Shown: positions 42,282 through 50,733 of the stretch, one piece after another
Layout: every line of letters begins with the position of its first letter
Numbering within the stretch: the first letter of the stretch is position 1
DNA from: SZUA-36 sp963774415
Lineage (GTDB): Bacteria; Pseudomonadota; Gammaproteobacteria; Xanthomonadales; SZUA-36
Length of the DNA stretch: 64,000 bases
Assembly: GCA_963774415.1 (NCBI GenBank)
Contig: CAVZEU010000008.1
Location: 1 to 64,000 of the forward strand
Direction of reading: 5' to 3'
Made by a program: the position numbers and the translations under genes
Notes under the pieces: generated by a model
What the model was told of the DNA's origin: nothing
The model's database searches: none
What the model saw: the letters and a program-made list of their open reading frames with translations, nothing else

Positions 42282-42887
42282 ATGAAAGCCAACCCGTTTC
42301 GCACCGCCAGTTATGTTCTGGGGGCCCATAACCTGAAGCAACTGCCCGCCGACAACGGCATCGAGGTTGCGTTCGCAGGTCGCTCCAATGCGGGCAAGTC
42401 CAGCGCGATCAACACGCTGACCGGGCAGAAAGCGTTGGCGCGTACCAGCAAAACACCCGGCCGCACCCAACAAATCGTCATTTTCGCGCTCGACGGCGAC
42501 CGCCGCATCGCCGACCTGCCGGGTTATGGCTATGCCAAAGTGCCGTTAAAGCTCAAGGCCCATTGGCGTCATGTCATGACCCAATATTTCCAAAGGCGCA
42601 AATCACTGCGCGCGGTCGTGTTGGTCATGGACATCCGACATCCCATGCGCGAGTTCGACACGCAAATGCTCACCTGGTGCGAGGCGGCGCGGATACCGTG
42701 CCACGTTTTACTGAGCAAAGCGGACAAGCTCAACCGCGGTCCGGCGCAGTCGGCGCTGCTGAAGGTTCAGCGTGCCTTGCCGGACAATTGCAGCGCCCAG
42801 GTTTTTTCCGCCGCGCGCGGGACCGGCCTTGACGAACTGGTGGCCAAGTTGCGCGATTGGTATGAGTACGATGACAAAGCGCGTTAA
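42282..42887 (+). CDS. engB: Ribosome-biogenesis GTP-binding protein EngB (YihA/YsxC)
   Basis: 201 residues. G1 is GRSNAGKSS (33-41), the T and lysine-rich switch KTPGRTQQI, G3 DLPGYG, G4 SKAD and G5-like SAARG. TrmE/Era-type GTPase that helps assemble the 50S subunit. It starts at the ATG at 42282 behind a GA-rich leader. Its ends fit the family (about 200 residues). hemB begins 42 bp later on the same strand. Confidence 0.96.
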   Translation: MKANPFRTASYVLGAHNLKQLPADNGIEVAFAGRSNAGKSSAINTLTGQKALARTSKTPGRTQQIVIFALDGDRRIADLPGYGYAKVPLKLKAHWRHVMTQYFQRRKSLRAVVLVMDIRHPMREFDTQMLTWCEAARIPCHVLLSKADKLNRGPAQSALLKVQRALPDNCSAQVFSAARGTGLDELVAKLRDWYEYDDKAR

Positions 42888-42929
42888 AATTGAACCTTGG
42901 CCGATACCCATCTCAACAGGATCGATAAC

Positions 42930-43934
42930 ATGAGTTTTCCTTCTACCCGCATGCGCCGGATGCGCGCAGACGACTTTTCCCGCCGCATGATGCGCGAAAC
43001 CGTTTTGACCGCTGACGATTTTATCTGGCCCGTCTTTGTCATCGAGGGCGAGGACCACAGTGAGCCGGTCGCTTCGATGCCCGGCGTGGAACGCCTGACG
43101 ATAGATCGCCTGGTCGGGCAGGCCGGCGAATGCGTCAGGCTGGGTGTGCCTGCCATCGCCCTGTTCCCGGTCACGCCGCCCGAAGCCAAGAGCGAAGAAG
43201 CCGAAGAGGCCTGGAATCCCGATGGCCTGGCGCAGAGGGCGGTACGCGCGCTGAAAAAGGCCCATCCCGGGCTCGGCGTGGTCACCGACGTCGCGCTCGA
43301 CCCGTTTACCAGCCACGGCCAGGATGGCCTGCTGGACGAGCACGGATACGTCACCAACGACCGCACGGTGGCGGCCCTGGTCAAACAGGCGGTTTCCCAT
43401 GCCGAAGCCGGCAGCGATATCGTGGCGCCGTCCGACATGATGGATGGGCGTGTCGGCGCCATCCGGGAGGCGCTCGAAGCCGTGGGACACACGAATACGA
43501 GGATACTTGCCTATTCGGCCAAGTATGCCTCGTCCTTTTACGGGCCGTTTCGCGACGCGGTCGGTTCGGCCGGCGCCCTGGGCGGCGGCAACAAGTACAC
43601 CTACCAGATGGACCCGGCCAACTCCGACGAGGCAATTCGGGAGGTGGCGCTGGATATCGACGAGGGCGCGGACATGGTCATGGTCAAACCCGGCTTGCCG
43701 TACCTCGATATCGTGCGCCGCGTGAAAGATACCTTCGGCATGCCGACGTTCGTCTACCAGGTTTCCGGCGAGTACGCCATGCTCAGGGCGGCCGGGATCA
43801 ATGGCTGGCTGGATGAAAGAGCCGTCGTGCTGGAGGCCCTTACCAGCATCAAGCGGGCCGGGGCGGACGGCATCCTGACCTATTTTGCATTGCAGGCAGC
43901 CGCATGGCTCGGGGAAGAAGGCCCGGCCGCTTGA
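42930..43934 (+). CDS. hemB: Porphobilinogen synthase (delta-aminolevulinate dehydratase)
   Basis: 334 residues from the ATG at 42930 behind AGGA (a TTG upstream keeps the frame open but is not needed). Active-site lysines are in YSAKYASSFYGPFRDAVGSA and MVMVKPGLPYLD. The metal region reads DVALDPFTSHGQDGLLDEHG, i.e. Asp instead of the zinc-binding Cys cluster, so this is the magnesium-responsive class as in Pseudomonas. It condenses two 5-aminolevulinates to porphobilinogen for haem. hemF, a later step, is in the same window at 49.8 kb. Confidence 0.96.
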   Translation: MSFPSTRMRRMRADDFSRRMMRETVLTADDFIWPVFVIEGEDHSEPVASMPGVERLTIDRLVGQAGECVRLGVPAIALFPVTPPEAKSEEAEEAWNPDGLAQRAVRALKKAHPGLGVVTDVALDPFTSHGQDGLLDEHGYVTNDRTVAALVKQAVSHAEAGSDIVAPSDMMDGRVGAIREALEAVGHTNTRILAYSAKYASSFYGPFRDAVGSAGALGGGNKYTYQMDPANSDEAIREVALDIDEGADMVMVKPGLPYLDIVRRVKDTFGMPTFVYQVSGEYAMLRAAGINGWLDERAVVLEALTSIKRAGADGILTYFALQAAAWLGEEGPAA

Positions 43935-43977
43935 AACGTGGGCGGCCGCCGCGCGGTTGCTCGCAAGCGCCGGTCCC

Positions 43978-44817
43978 ATGTCCGGGCTGACCAGGCTGGC
44001 ATTGTTCGGACGGCCGGTGGCCGCTTCGCCGTCACCCTTCGTACACCGGTCCTTCGCCCGGCAGTTCGGTCTTGAAATCGACTACCGGCTCATCGAAACG
44101 GCGGCCGGCGGTCTGCGGCGGGCATTGCTGGACTTTCACCGGCAAGGGGGCGAGGGGTGCAATATAACCGTGCCCCTGAAAGGTGAAGCCTGGCGGATCG
44201 CGGAGGCGGCTTCGGAGGAGGCTGAACGCGCGCAAGCCGCCAACACCCTGGTTCGCCGGCGAGGCGGCGGCTGGGCGGCGCACAACACCGATGGCATCGG
44301 TCTGGTGGTGGATCTGCGCAACGGTTATGGCGTGAACCTTTCCGGGCAACGGGTGCTGGTGCTGGGCGCGGGCGGTGCCGCCGCGGGCATCCTAGGCAGT
44401 TTGCTCAGCGGCGGGGCGGCCGGCGTCACGCTGGTCAATCGCAACCTCGGACGAGCCCGCGAGCTGGCGGCGCGCTTCGCCGCTGCCGGCGCGGTAAGCG
44501 TGAGCACCTGGGAGCAGATGCCGGCGCAGGGCGGCTTCGACCTGGTGATCAATGCCACGTCCCTGGGCCATGCGGGCAAGGCGCCGGGCCTGGGCGCGGC
44601 CTCCTTCGCGGCCGAATCGCTGTGTTATGACCTGAATTACCTGCGCGCGGCCGAACCGTTACGGCAACTGTGTGAGCGGCTCGGCCAGGCCTACGCCGAC
44701 GGGATCGGCATGCTGGTGGAACAGGCCGCGGAGAGCTTTTACCTGTGGACGGGCAAAAGGCCGGATACCGGCCCCGTCATCCCGGAAATACGGGGGATGC
44801 TGCGGCAGCGCGAGTAG
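43978..44817 (+). CDS. aroE: Shikimate dehydrogenase
   Basis: 279 residues from the ATG at 43978 (MSGLTRLALFGRPVAASPSP); upstream in-frame ATGs would overlap hemB. It has the shikimate site SPSPFVHRSFARQ, catalytic lysine in NITVPLKGEAW, NTDGIGLVVDL, the NADPH P-loop GAGGAAAGILGSLL with NRN, and the closing DGIGMLVEQAAESFYLWTG. It reduces 3-dehydroshikimate in aromatic amino acid synthesis. It lies 43 bp after hemB on the same strand. Confidence 0.95.
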   Translation: MSGLTRLALFGRPVAASPSPFVHRSFARQFGLEIDYRLIETAAGGLRRALLDFHRQGGEGCNITVPLKGEAWRIAEAASEEAERAQAANTLVRRRGGGWAAHNTDGIGLVVDLRNGYGVNLSGQRVLVLGAGGAAAGILGSLLSGGAAGVTLVNRNLGRARELAARFAAAGAVSVSTWEQMPAQGGFDLVINATSLGHAGKAPGLGAASFAAESLCYDLNYLRAAEPLRQLCERLGQAYADGIGMLVEQAAESFYLWTGKRPDTGPVIPEIRGMLRQRE

Positions 44818-44851
44818 CCCGCCCGTGCGTCCGGCGGCAACGGAAGGGCGG

Positions 44852-44940
44852 CGGGCATTGGCAACTGGGACCGTACATCCGTCGGGAACGGATGCCGAGC
44901 GACCATGGATGGCCAGAACGTGTCCCGGGTGCAATGCCCG
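44852..44940 (+). repeat. Structured extragenic repeat, copy 3
   Basis: Outer arms CGGGCATTG..CTGGGAC (from 44852) and GTCCC..GCAATGCCCG (to 44940) pair imperfectly. The core at 44868-44912 repeats that of 12.56 kb almost base for base (GGGACCGT-CATCCG-TCGGGAA-CGGATG-CC-GAGCGACCATGGATGG). It lies in the convergent gap between aroE and trmH. Short open frames here only translate the repeat. Confidence 0.78.
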
Positions 44941-45061
44941 TGCCCCGACAAGCGGACGCGCATTACGGAATTCTTACAAGGTCCTGTGAATTCAGGTCCT
45001 CGCTTTCGCGGGGAAAGCCGGTATATTGCGAGGTCGGTGGCTGGCTGGTGCGATATGCGGG

Positions 45062-45730
45062 CTAAGCATCAACACGCGGCAGCGGCTCGGCCAACTGGCC
45101 TTCCGCGTCCAGCGGCGGATAGTTGAGACCGTGGCGGTCACAATAATCGGCCAGCACCGGGTGCAGCCACCGGAACCGCTGGTGCGCGAGCGTGGTCTCG
45201 TCGAGCCGGCAATGGTCGTACATACCGGCGGCCTGCCGTTGTCTCTGAGCCTCGTAGAGCACCAGCGCGCAGGCGACCGAGACATTGAGGGATTGGGTTA
45301 CCCCCATCATTGGAATCATGATCTGCCGATCGGCCGCCGCCAGGGTCTCGTCACTGACACCGAACAGCTCCGTGCCCAAAACGAGCGCGGTTGGGCGCGT
45401 GTAATCCACTTCACGGTAATCCGCGGCCGCCGCGTCGAGATGCGCGGCCAGCAACTGGAAGCCTCTCGCCCGCAGATGCTCGCGCGCCGCGCCCGCGTTT
45501 TCGTGGCTGCTGACGCTGATCCATTTTTCCGCGCCCTGCGACGTTTTCCAGTGGGTGCGCAGGTCATTTCCACCCGGTGCGACGTGGATCTCGTTGACAC
45601 CGACCGCATCGCAGGTGCGCACGATGGCCGAGAAGTTTCTCGGTTTGTGCAAATTCTCCGCGAACACCGTCAGGTCCGGCTGGCGCCGGGCCAGGACGGC
45701 GTCCAGTCGCGCGACGCGCTCAGGCGTCAT
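45062..45730 (-). CDS. trmH: tRNA (guanosine-18-2'-O)-methyltransferase TrmH
   Basis: 222 residues from the ATG at 45728-45730 (MTPERVARLDAVLARRQPDL). The SPOUT motifs are clear: HKPRNFSAIVRTCDAVGVNE (motif 1), VLGTELFGVSDETL (motif 2) and IMIPMMGVTQSLNVSVACAL (motif 3, knot). It resembles E. coli TrmH along its whole length (RPTALVLG, YEAQRQRQAAGMY). It methylates G18 of the tRNA D loop. Its start overlaps the end of the TRAP small-subunit gene. Confidence 0.94.
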   Translation of the reverse strand: MTPERVARLDAVLARRQPDLTVFAENLHKPRNFSAIVRTCDAVGVNEIHVAPGGNDLRTHWKTSQGAEKWISVSSHENAGAAREHLRARGFQLLAAHLDAAAADYREVDYTRPTALVLGTELFGVSDETLAAADRQIMIPMMGVTQSLNVSVACALVLYEAQRQRQAAGMYDHCRLDETTLAHQRFRWLHPVLADYCDRHGLNYPPLDAEGQLAEPLPRVDA

Positions 45731-46265
45731 CGCTTGGATCAGTGCTCGACCGGCGCAGGGATTTCCAGTTGCTGCCCACATTGATGATAGCCTGGCAAAG
45801 CAACAGCGCGGGCAACACGAGAATCAAGGATTTGAGCAGGTAGACCAGCGGCAGCCCGCCGGCTTCACGGGAGCCTTCGAAGCTGTGCCAGGCGCTGGCG
45901 ACATAGGGCCAGCCCATGACGATGAAGAAGAGGCAAAAGGGGATCAAAAATACCAGTGTGCCGACAAGGTCCACCAGCGCTTTTTTGCGCACCGTCATAC
46001 GCGTGTAGAAAATATCCACGCGCACGTGGCCCTCTTCCTGAAGCGTCCAGGCCGCGGCGATGGAAAACACGAAAACGTGCAAATAGGTCAGCGATTCCTG
46101 CAGCCAGATCCAGCCCAGGTTGAAGCCATAACGCAGCACCACGATAACCGTGGTCAGAAACACCATGGCCAGCGTCAGCCAGGCCACCGTACGGCCGCAG
46201 AAAGCCACGAAACGGCCCAGGCCGGGTAAAAAGTCATCGTCCCTGGACGGGGACGATGTCACCAC
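45720..46265 (-). CDS. Lone TRAP transporter small permease subunit (DctQ family)
   Basis: 181 residues with four membrane helices (about 25-45, 60-80, 97-118, 142-162) and the family pattern RYGFNLGWIWLQESLTYLHV followed by EEGHVRVDIFYTRMTVRKKA. DctQ proteins form the small membrane subunit of TRAP transporters and normally need the large DctM permease and a DctP binding protein, neither of which is beside it: trmH follows directly with overlap and a DUF2782 gene precedes it. It is either a remnant or works with a DctM encoded elsewhere. Confidence 0.8.
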   Translation of the reverse strand: MVTSSPSRDDDFLPGLGRFVAFCGRTVAWLTLAMVFLTTVIVVLRYGFNLGWIWLQESLTYLHVFVFSIAAAWTLQEEGHVRVDIFYTRMTVRKKALVDLVGTLVFLIPFCLFFIVMGWPYVASAWHSFEGSREAGGLPLVYLLKSLILVLPALLLCQAIINVGSNWKSLRRSSTDPSDDA

Positions 46266-46678
46266 TTTTTCACTTTCCAGTATATCGGCTGGACCGGGTT
46301 CAGCTTCCTGTCCTGTTCGCGTAACTCGAGCTGACCGTCGCCGTCGGTATCCAGGTAGTAGTAGGGCGGGCCTTTTGCCGGCGTGATTTTAACCATGTAA
46401 ATGCGGCCGTTCTGCTTATATTCTTCGATGCGTTCGCCTTGCTTTTCCGTGATCGTAACGGTCGGCGCCGGCTCCTCGTTGGGGACCTTGGGCGGAATCG
46501 GAGGTATCGGTGGGGGCGCCGCCGGATCCGCGCTTTTCGGTGCATCCGCCGGATTCGCGCTTTTCGGTGTATCCGCCGGATCCGCGCTCTTGGCTGCGTC
46601 CTTTTGCGCGAACGCGACCACACCGCACAGCAGCAGCCCGGCAACAGCCAGTATTTTCCACTTGTTATTCATCGGCAC
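46259..46678 (-). CDS. DUF2782 exported protein
   Basis: 139 residues with a signal peptide (ends near AFA/QKD), a repetitive low-complexity linker (PADTPKSANPADAPKSADPA) and a C-terminal DUF2782 domain: APTVTITEKQGERIEEYKQN, GRIYMVKITPAKGPPYYYLD, TDGDGQLE. Such proteins occur next to polA in pseudomonads and relatives; the function is unknown. It is divergent from polA. The linker is encoded by three 27-bp tandem repeats. Its end overlaps the start of the TRAP subunit gene by 7 bp. Confidence 0.8.
   Translation of the reverse strand: MPMNNKWKILAVAGLLLCGVVAFAQKDAAKSADPADTPKSANPADAPKSADPAAPPPIPPIPPKVPNEEPAPTVTITEKQGERIEEYKQNGRIYMVKITPAKGPPYYYLDTDGDGQLELREQDRKLNPVQPIYWKVKKW
46521..46601 (-). 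repeat. Three 27-bp tandem repeats inside the DUF2782 gene
   Basis: Units 46521-46547, 46548-46574 and 46575-46601 each start with GCCGGAT(C/T)CGCGCT; units 1 and 2 differ at two bases, unit 3 is more diverged. They encode an in-frame nine-residue repeat of the type KSA(D/N)PADTP in the linker behind the signal peptide. Length changes would keep the frame. Confidence 0.75.
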
Positions 46679-46867
46679 GACTCCTTTTCCGTCGATGACC
46701 CACGCCTTGCTTCATCAAGACAATACATGTGGTCGGAACACCGGATTTTCCATGCTTCAGCATAGCAGAACCGGTCCGTCCAAGGTAAATTGCAAAGGAT
46801 CGGGGGAGGTCTCCCGGGCATTCAGGATGTAAGATAATCATTCGTCGCCCGACCGGAACCTGCTCAA

Positions 46868-49552
46868 ATGAACACCGCAAAAACGCTGTATCTCGTCGAT
46901 GGTTCATCTTACCTTTACCGTGCCTACCACGCACTACCCAACCTGACCAATTCGCACGGCGAGCCCACCGGTGCGCTGCTGGGAGTGGCCAACATGCTGC
47001 GGCGCCTCGTCAACACCGCCCAGTCCCGCAATATCGCGGTCGTTTTCGATGCCAAGGGACCGACGTTTCGCCACGAGATGTACGCCGACTACAAGGCCAA
47101 CCGGCCCCCCATGCCGGCCGAACTGCGGCAGCAGATCGAACCGATCCACGATATCGTCAGGTTGCTTGGCCTGCCCCTGATCGAGGTCCCCGGCGTGGAG
47201 GCTGACGACGTGATCGGCACGCTCGCCGCGCAGGCCGCGAAAGCCGGCACCGATTGCGTGATCTCCACCGGCGACAAGGACCTGGCGCAACTCGTGAATG
47301 ACCACGTCACGCTGGTCGACACGATGAAAGACACGCACATGGACACGGAGGGGGTGAAAGAGAAGTTCGGCGTCGAGCCCGGCCAGATCGTGGATTTTCT
47401 CGCCCTGACCGGCGACAAGTCGGACAACATTCCGGGCGTCGAGAAATGCGGTCCGAAAACGGCCGCCAAGTGGCTGAACCAGTGGAACGACCTCGAAGGC
47501 GTGATGGAGCATGCGGACGAGGTCAAGGGCAAAATCGGCGAGAACCTTCGCGCGGCGCTGGACGTCCTGCCGCTGTCAAAGGCGCTGGCCACCATCGATA
47601 CGCGCCTGGACTTGCCGGTTGCCGTCGACGACCTGAAGCAGGAGGAGGTCGAAACCGACGCCCTGAGGGACTTTCTCAGGCGCAACGAATTCAACAGCTG
47701 GCTGCAGAACCTCGAAGACACCGCCGATGCGGCGGCAACGCCTGACCCGGATTACACCACCGTGCTCGATAGGGGGCTCTTCGAAACATGGCTGCAGAAG
47801 CTCGGGGAGGCGGAGCTGATCGCTTTCGACACCGAGACCACCAGCCTCGATGCGATGCAGGCCCGGCTGGTGGGCATGAGTTTCGCGGTCGAGGCGAACG
47901 AAGCCATCTATATTCCGCTGGGGCACGATTACCCGGGAGCGGAGGAACAGCTCGACCTGGAGGCGGTGCTGGAGGCCCTGAGGCCGCTGCTGACCGCGAA
48001 CAAGCCCCGCAAGGTGGGCCAGCACATCAAATACGACATGAACGTGCTCTCGCGTTACGGCGTCAACGTCCGTGGCGTGGCCTTCGATACGATGCTGGAA
48101 TCCTATGTCCTCAACAGCACCGGCAGCCGTCATGACATGGATTCGCTGGCGCTGAAGTACCTGGGCCGCAAGACCACCCATTACGAAGACGTCGCCGGCA
48201 AGGGTGCCAGGCAGATCACGTTTGACCAGGTTGCCATCGAAGACGCCGGCCACTACGCGGCCGAAGACGCGGACATCACGTTGCGGCTGCACCAGCACCT
48301 GTGGCCGAGGCTGGAAGCCGAGCCCTCGTTGGCGCGTATCTACCGCGAATTGGAAATTCCGCTGATACCGGTCCTGGCGCGCATGGAGCAGGCCGGCGTT
48401 CTGATCGACGGCGACTTGCTGCAGCGGCAGGGCGAGGAACTGGCAACAAGAATGTCGGAACTGGAACAGGAAGCGTACGCTGCGGCCGGCGAGTCGTTCA
48501 ACCTGGGCTCGCCCAAACAATTGCAGCAGATCCTGTTCGAAAAGCTGGAATTGCCGGTCGTGCGCAAGACACCCAAGGGTCAGCCGTCCACCGCGGAAGA
48601 CGTACTGAACGAATTGGCCGGGAAATACGAACTGCCGAAGGTGATCCTCGAGCACCGCTCCATCGCCAAGCTCAAGTCCACCTATACCGACCGGCTGCCG
48701 CAACGAATCAACCCGGATACCGGCCGGGTGCATACGTCTTACCACCAGGCGGTAGCGGCCACTGGGAGGCTGTCCTCTTCCGACCCCAATCTGCAGAACA
48801 TCCCGATCCGCACGCCGCAGGGGCGCAAGATTCGCCAGGCCTTCGTGGCCCCGCCAGGTCACCTGCTGCTGGCCGCGGACTACTCCCAGATCGAGCTGCG
48901 GATCATGGCGCATTTGTCCGCTGACGAAGGCCTGCTCAAGGCCTTCCACGACGGCATCGACGTACACAGGGCAACCGCGGGCGAAGTGTTCGGAGCGGAC
49001 TACGACGAGGTGACAGCGGCGCAGCGGCGTGCCGCCAAAGCCATCAATTTCGGCCTGATGTACGGCATGTCGGCCTTTGGGCTCGCACGCCAATTGGATA
49101 TCAGCCGGTCGCAGGCCCAGGATTACATGGAAACCTATTTCGCCCGGTACCCCGGCGTCAGGGATTTTATGCAGAAAACCCGCGAGCTGGCGCGGGAGCA
49201 AGGTTACATCGAAACGCTGTTCGGCCGCCGCCTCTACCTGCCGGATATCAACGCGGGCAACATGCAGCGACGGCAGGGGGCGGAGCGGGCCGCGATCAAT
49301 GCGCCGATGCAGGGGACGGCGGCGGATATTATCAAGTTCGCGATGATCAGCGTGGATCAATGGCTGCAATCGGCCAAACCGGGCGCGCGGCTGATCATGC
49401 AGGTGCACGACGAACTGGTTCTGGAAGTCGCCGAGGACCAGGTGGAGGCTGTTCGCGAAGGGGTCGTGGAGCGCATGTCGGCCGCCGCCGATCTCGATGT
49501 TCCGCTCGTGGTCGACGCCGGCGCGGGGCCGGATTGGGATACCGCGCACTGA
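46868..49552 (+). CDS. polA: DNA polymerase I
   Basis: 894 residues. The 5'-3' exonuclease domain is at about 1-290 (LYLVDGSSYLYRAYHALPNL, GDKSDNIPGVEKCGPKTAAK). The 3'-5' exonuclease at about 300-490 has its acidic residues intact (FDTETTSLD at about 318-326, DADITLRLH late), so proofreading is probably active. The polymerase has motif A DYSQIELR (about 671-678), motif B RRAAKAINFGLMYG (about 720-733) and motif C QVHDELVLEV (about 844-853). Used in repair and Okazaki fragment processing. Confidence 0.98.
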   Translation: MNTAKTLYLVDGSSYLYRAYHALPNLTNSHGEPTGALLGVANMLRRLVNTAQSRNIAVVFDAKGPTFRHEMYADYKANRPPMPAELRQQIEPIHDIVRLLGLPLIEVPGVEADDVIGTLAAQAAKAGTDCVISTGDKDLAQLVNDHVTLVDTMKDTHMDTEGVKEKFGVEPGQIVDFLALTGDKSDNIPGVEKCGPKTAAKWLNQWNDLEGVMEHADEVKGKIGENLRAALDVLPLSKALATIDTRLDLPVAVDDLKQEEVETDALRDFLRRNEFNSWLQNLEDTADAAATPDPDYTTVLDRGLFETWLQKLGEAELIAFDTETTSLDAMQARLVGMSFAVEANEAIYIPLGHDYPGAEEQLDLEAVLEALRPLLTANKPRKVGQHIKYDMNVLSRYGVNVRGVAFDTMLESYVLNSTGSRHDMDSLALKYLGRKTTHYEDVAGKGARQITFDQVAIEDAGHYAAEDADITLRLHQHLWPRLEAEPSLARIYRELEIPLIPVLARMEQAGVLIDGDLLQRQGEELATRMSELEQEAYAAAGESFNLGSPKQLQQILFEKLELPVVRKTPKGQPSTAEDVLNELAGKYELPKVILEHRSIAKLKSTYTDRLPQRINPDTGRVHTSYHQAVAATGRLSSSDPNLQNIPIRTPQGRKIRQAFVAPPGHLLLAADYSQIELRIMAHLSADEGLLKAFHDGIDVHRATAGEVFGADYDEVTAAQRRAAKAINFGLMYGMSAFGLARQLDISRSQAQDYMETYFARYPGVRDFMQKTRELAREQGYIETLFGRRLYLPDINAGNMQRRQGAERAAINAPMQGTAADIIKFAMISVDQWLQSAKPGARLIMQVHDELVLEVAEDQVEAVREGVVERMSAAADLDVPLVVDAGAGPDWDTAH

Positions 49553-49820
49553 ACCCGGTTGCCTGCAAAAAAAGAACCCCGCGGACCCAGTCCGCGGGGT
49601 CAATCAAGGGTTTCGGCTTGGGGGGGAGAACCGAACCCGTGCCTGTTTTGTGAAAACAGGCAGGCTGTGTAATGAACAACCTGTAACATAAGACCGCTTG
49701 CGGCGGTGTTGGTTCATTGAGACCTCGGAACAAACCCGTCTTATTGCGGGCCGGGGCGCGGACCGTTCAGACGCCTCGGGAAAGCCTGCGCGCAAGCCGC
49801 CAATGGACGCCTGCAGGGCG
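49553..49820. other. Convergent polA/hemF gap with hairpins
   Basis: 270 bp without a gene. It holds a strong minus-strand terminator (next entry) and a perfect hairpin GCCTGTTTT-GTG-AAAACAGGC at 49641-49661 that lacks a clear T run on either strand. The remaining sequence has no recognisable RNA gene. Confidence 0.5.
49567..49600 (-). terminator. Rho-independent terminator of the topA-tsaC-hemF unit
   Basis: CCCCGCGGAC (49577-49586) pairs perfectly with GTCCGCGGGG (49590-49599). On the minus strand the stem is followed by TTCTTTTTTT. It ends transcription coming from hemF and may also help stop polA reads. Confidence 0.85.
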
Positions 49821-50732
49821 TTACGGCTCGTCGAGCCAATCCCTGGCCCGCAGGAATTCAGCGAGCGCGGCTTCGGCCGAGCCCGGCTCCGGCTGGAAGT
49901 TGTAACGCCAGTTAACGACCGGCGGCAGCGACATCAGGATCGATTCCGTGCGGCCGCCGGATTGCAGTCCAAACAACGTGCCGCGGTCGTACACCAGGTT
50001 GAATTCGACGTAGCGGCCGCGCCGGTAAAGCTGGAATGCTCGTTCGCGTTCACCCCAGGGGGTGTGCCGGCGGCGTTGCACGATCGGCAGGTAGGCATCG
50101 ATGTAGCTGTCACCGATCGCCCGCATGAACTCGAAACAGCGTTCGAAGCCCCACTCGTTCAAGTCGTCGAAGAACAAACCGCCGACGCCACGCGCTTCGC
50201 CGCGGTGCTTGATGTAAAAATACTCGTCACACCAGCGTTTGAAACGCGGATAGACGTCATCGCCAAAGGGTTCGCAGGCAGAACTGGCCGCTTCGTGCCA
50301 GTGGATGACGTCTTCCAGGTACGGGTAATACGGTGTCAGGTCATAGCCGCCGCCAAACCACCACAGCGGCTCCGATCCGCGGCGCTCGGTCGTGAAAAAA
50401 CGCACGTTGGCGTGTGCAGTCGGCACATGGGGGTTGAGCGGGTGGATCACGACGGAGATGCCCAGCGCCTGGAATCCCAGTCCGGCGAGTTCGGGCCGCG
50501 CCGCCGTGGCCGAGGGCGGCAGGTGTTCACCCTTAACGTGCGAGAAATTGACGCCGGCCTGTTCAAAAACGGCGCCGCCTTCGAGCACCCGTGTGCGCCC
50601 ACCGCCGCCCGCTTCACGCGACCACGAATCCTCGCGGAAAAGGGCCTCGCCGTCCTCCTGCTCGAGGGCGCCGCAAAGATCGTCCTGCAGGGCCGACAAG
50701 TAGTCGCGAACGCGTTGGGTCGGTGCTGACAT
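49821..50732 (-). CDS. hemF: Oxygen-dependent coproporphyrinogen III oxidase
   Basis: 303 residues from the ATG at 50730-50732 (MSAPTQRVRDYLSALQDDLC), one base after the tsaC stop; the frame is open further but only over tsaC. HemF hallmarks: GVNFSHVKGEHLP, ISVVIHPLNPHVPTAHANVR, WWFGGGYDLTPYYPYLEDVI, RGVGGLFFDDLNEWGFERCF, RRGRYVEFNLVYDRGTLFGL and ESILMSLPPVVNWRYNF. It converts coproporphyrinogen III to protoporphyrinogen IX with oxygen. This shows haem synthesis suited to aerobic growth. Confidence 0.97.
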   Translation of the reverse strand: MSAPTQRVRDYLSALQDDLCGALEQEDGEALFREDSWSREAGGGGRTRVLEGGAVFEQAGVNFSHVKGEHLPPSATAARPELAGLGFQALGISVVIHPLNPHVPTAHANVRFFTTERRGSEPLWWFGGGYDLTPYYPYLEDVIHWHEAASSACEPFGDDVYPRFKRWCDEYFYIKHRGEARGVGGLFFDDLNEWGFERCFEFMRAIGDSYIDAYLPIVQRRRHTPWGERERAFQLYRRGRYVEFNLVYDRGTLFGLQSGGRTESILMSLPPVVNWRYNFQPEPGSAEAALAEFLRARDWLDEP

Positions 50733-50733
50733 C

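Noticed and set aside
47576..49603. 675-codon minus-strand frame opposite polA
   Set aside because: Antisense shadow of a clear DNA polymerase I gene; the translation is His/Arg/Gln-rich without any family pattern.
49603..49700. Possible tRNA-like or small RNA gene next to the polA/hemF terminator
   Set aside because: A hairpin and a GGTTCG-like string occur, but no complete cloverleaf can be drawn on either strand.
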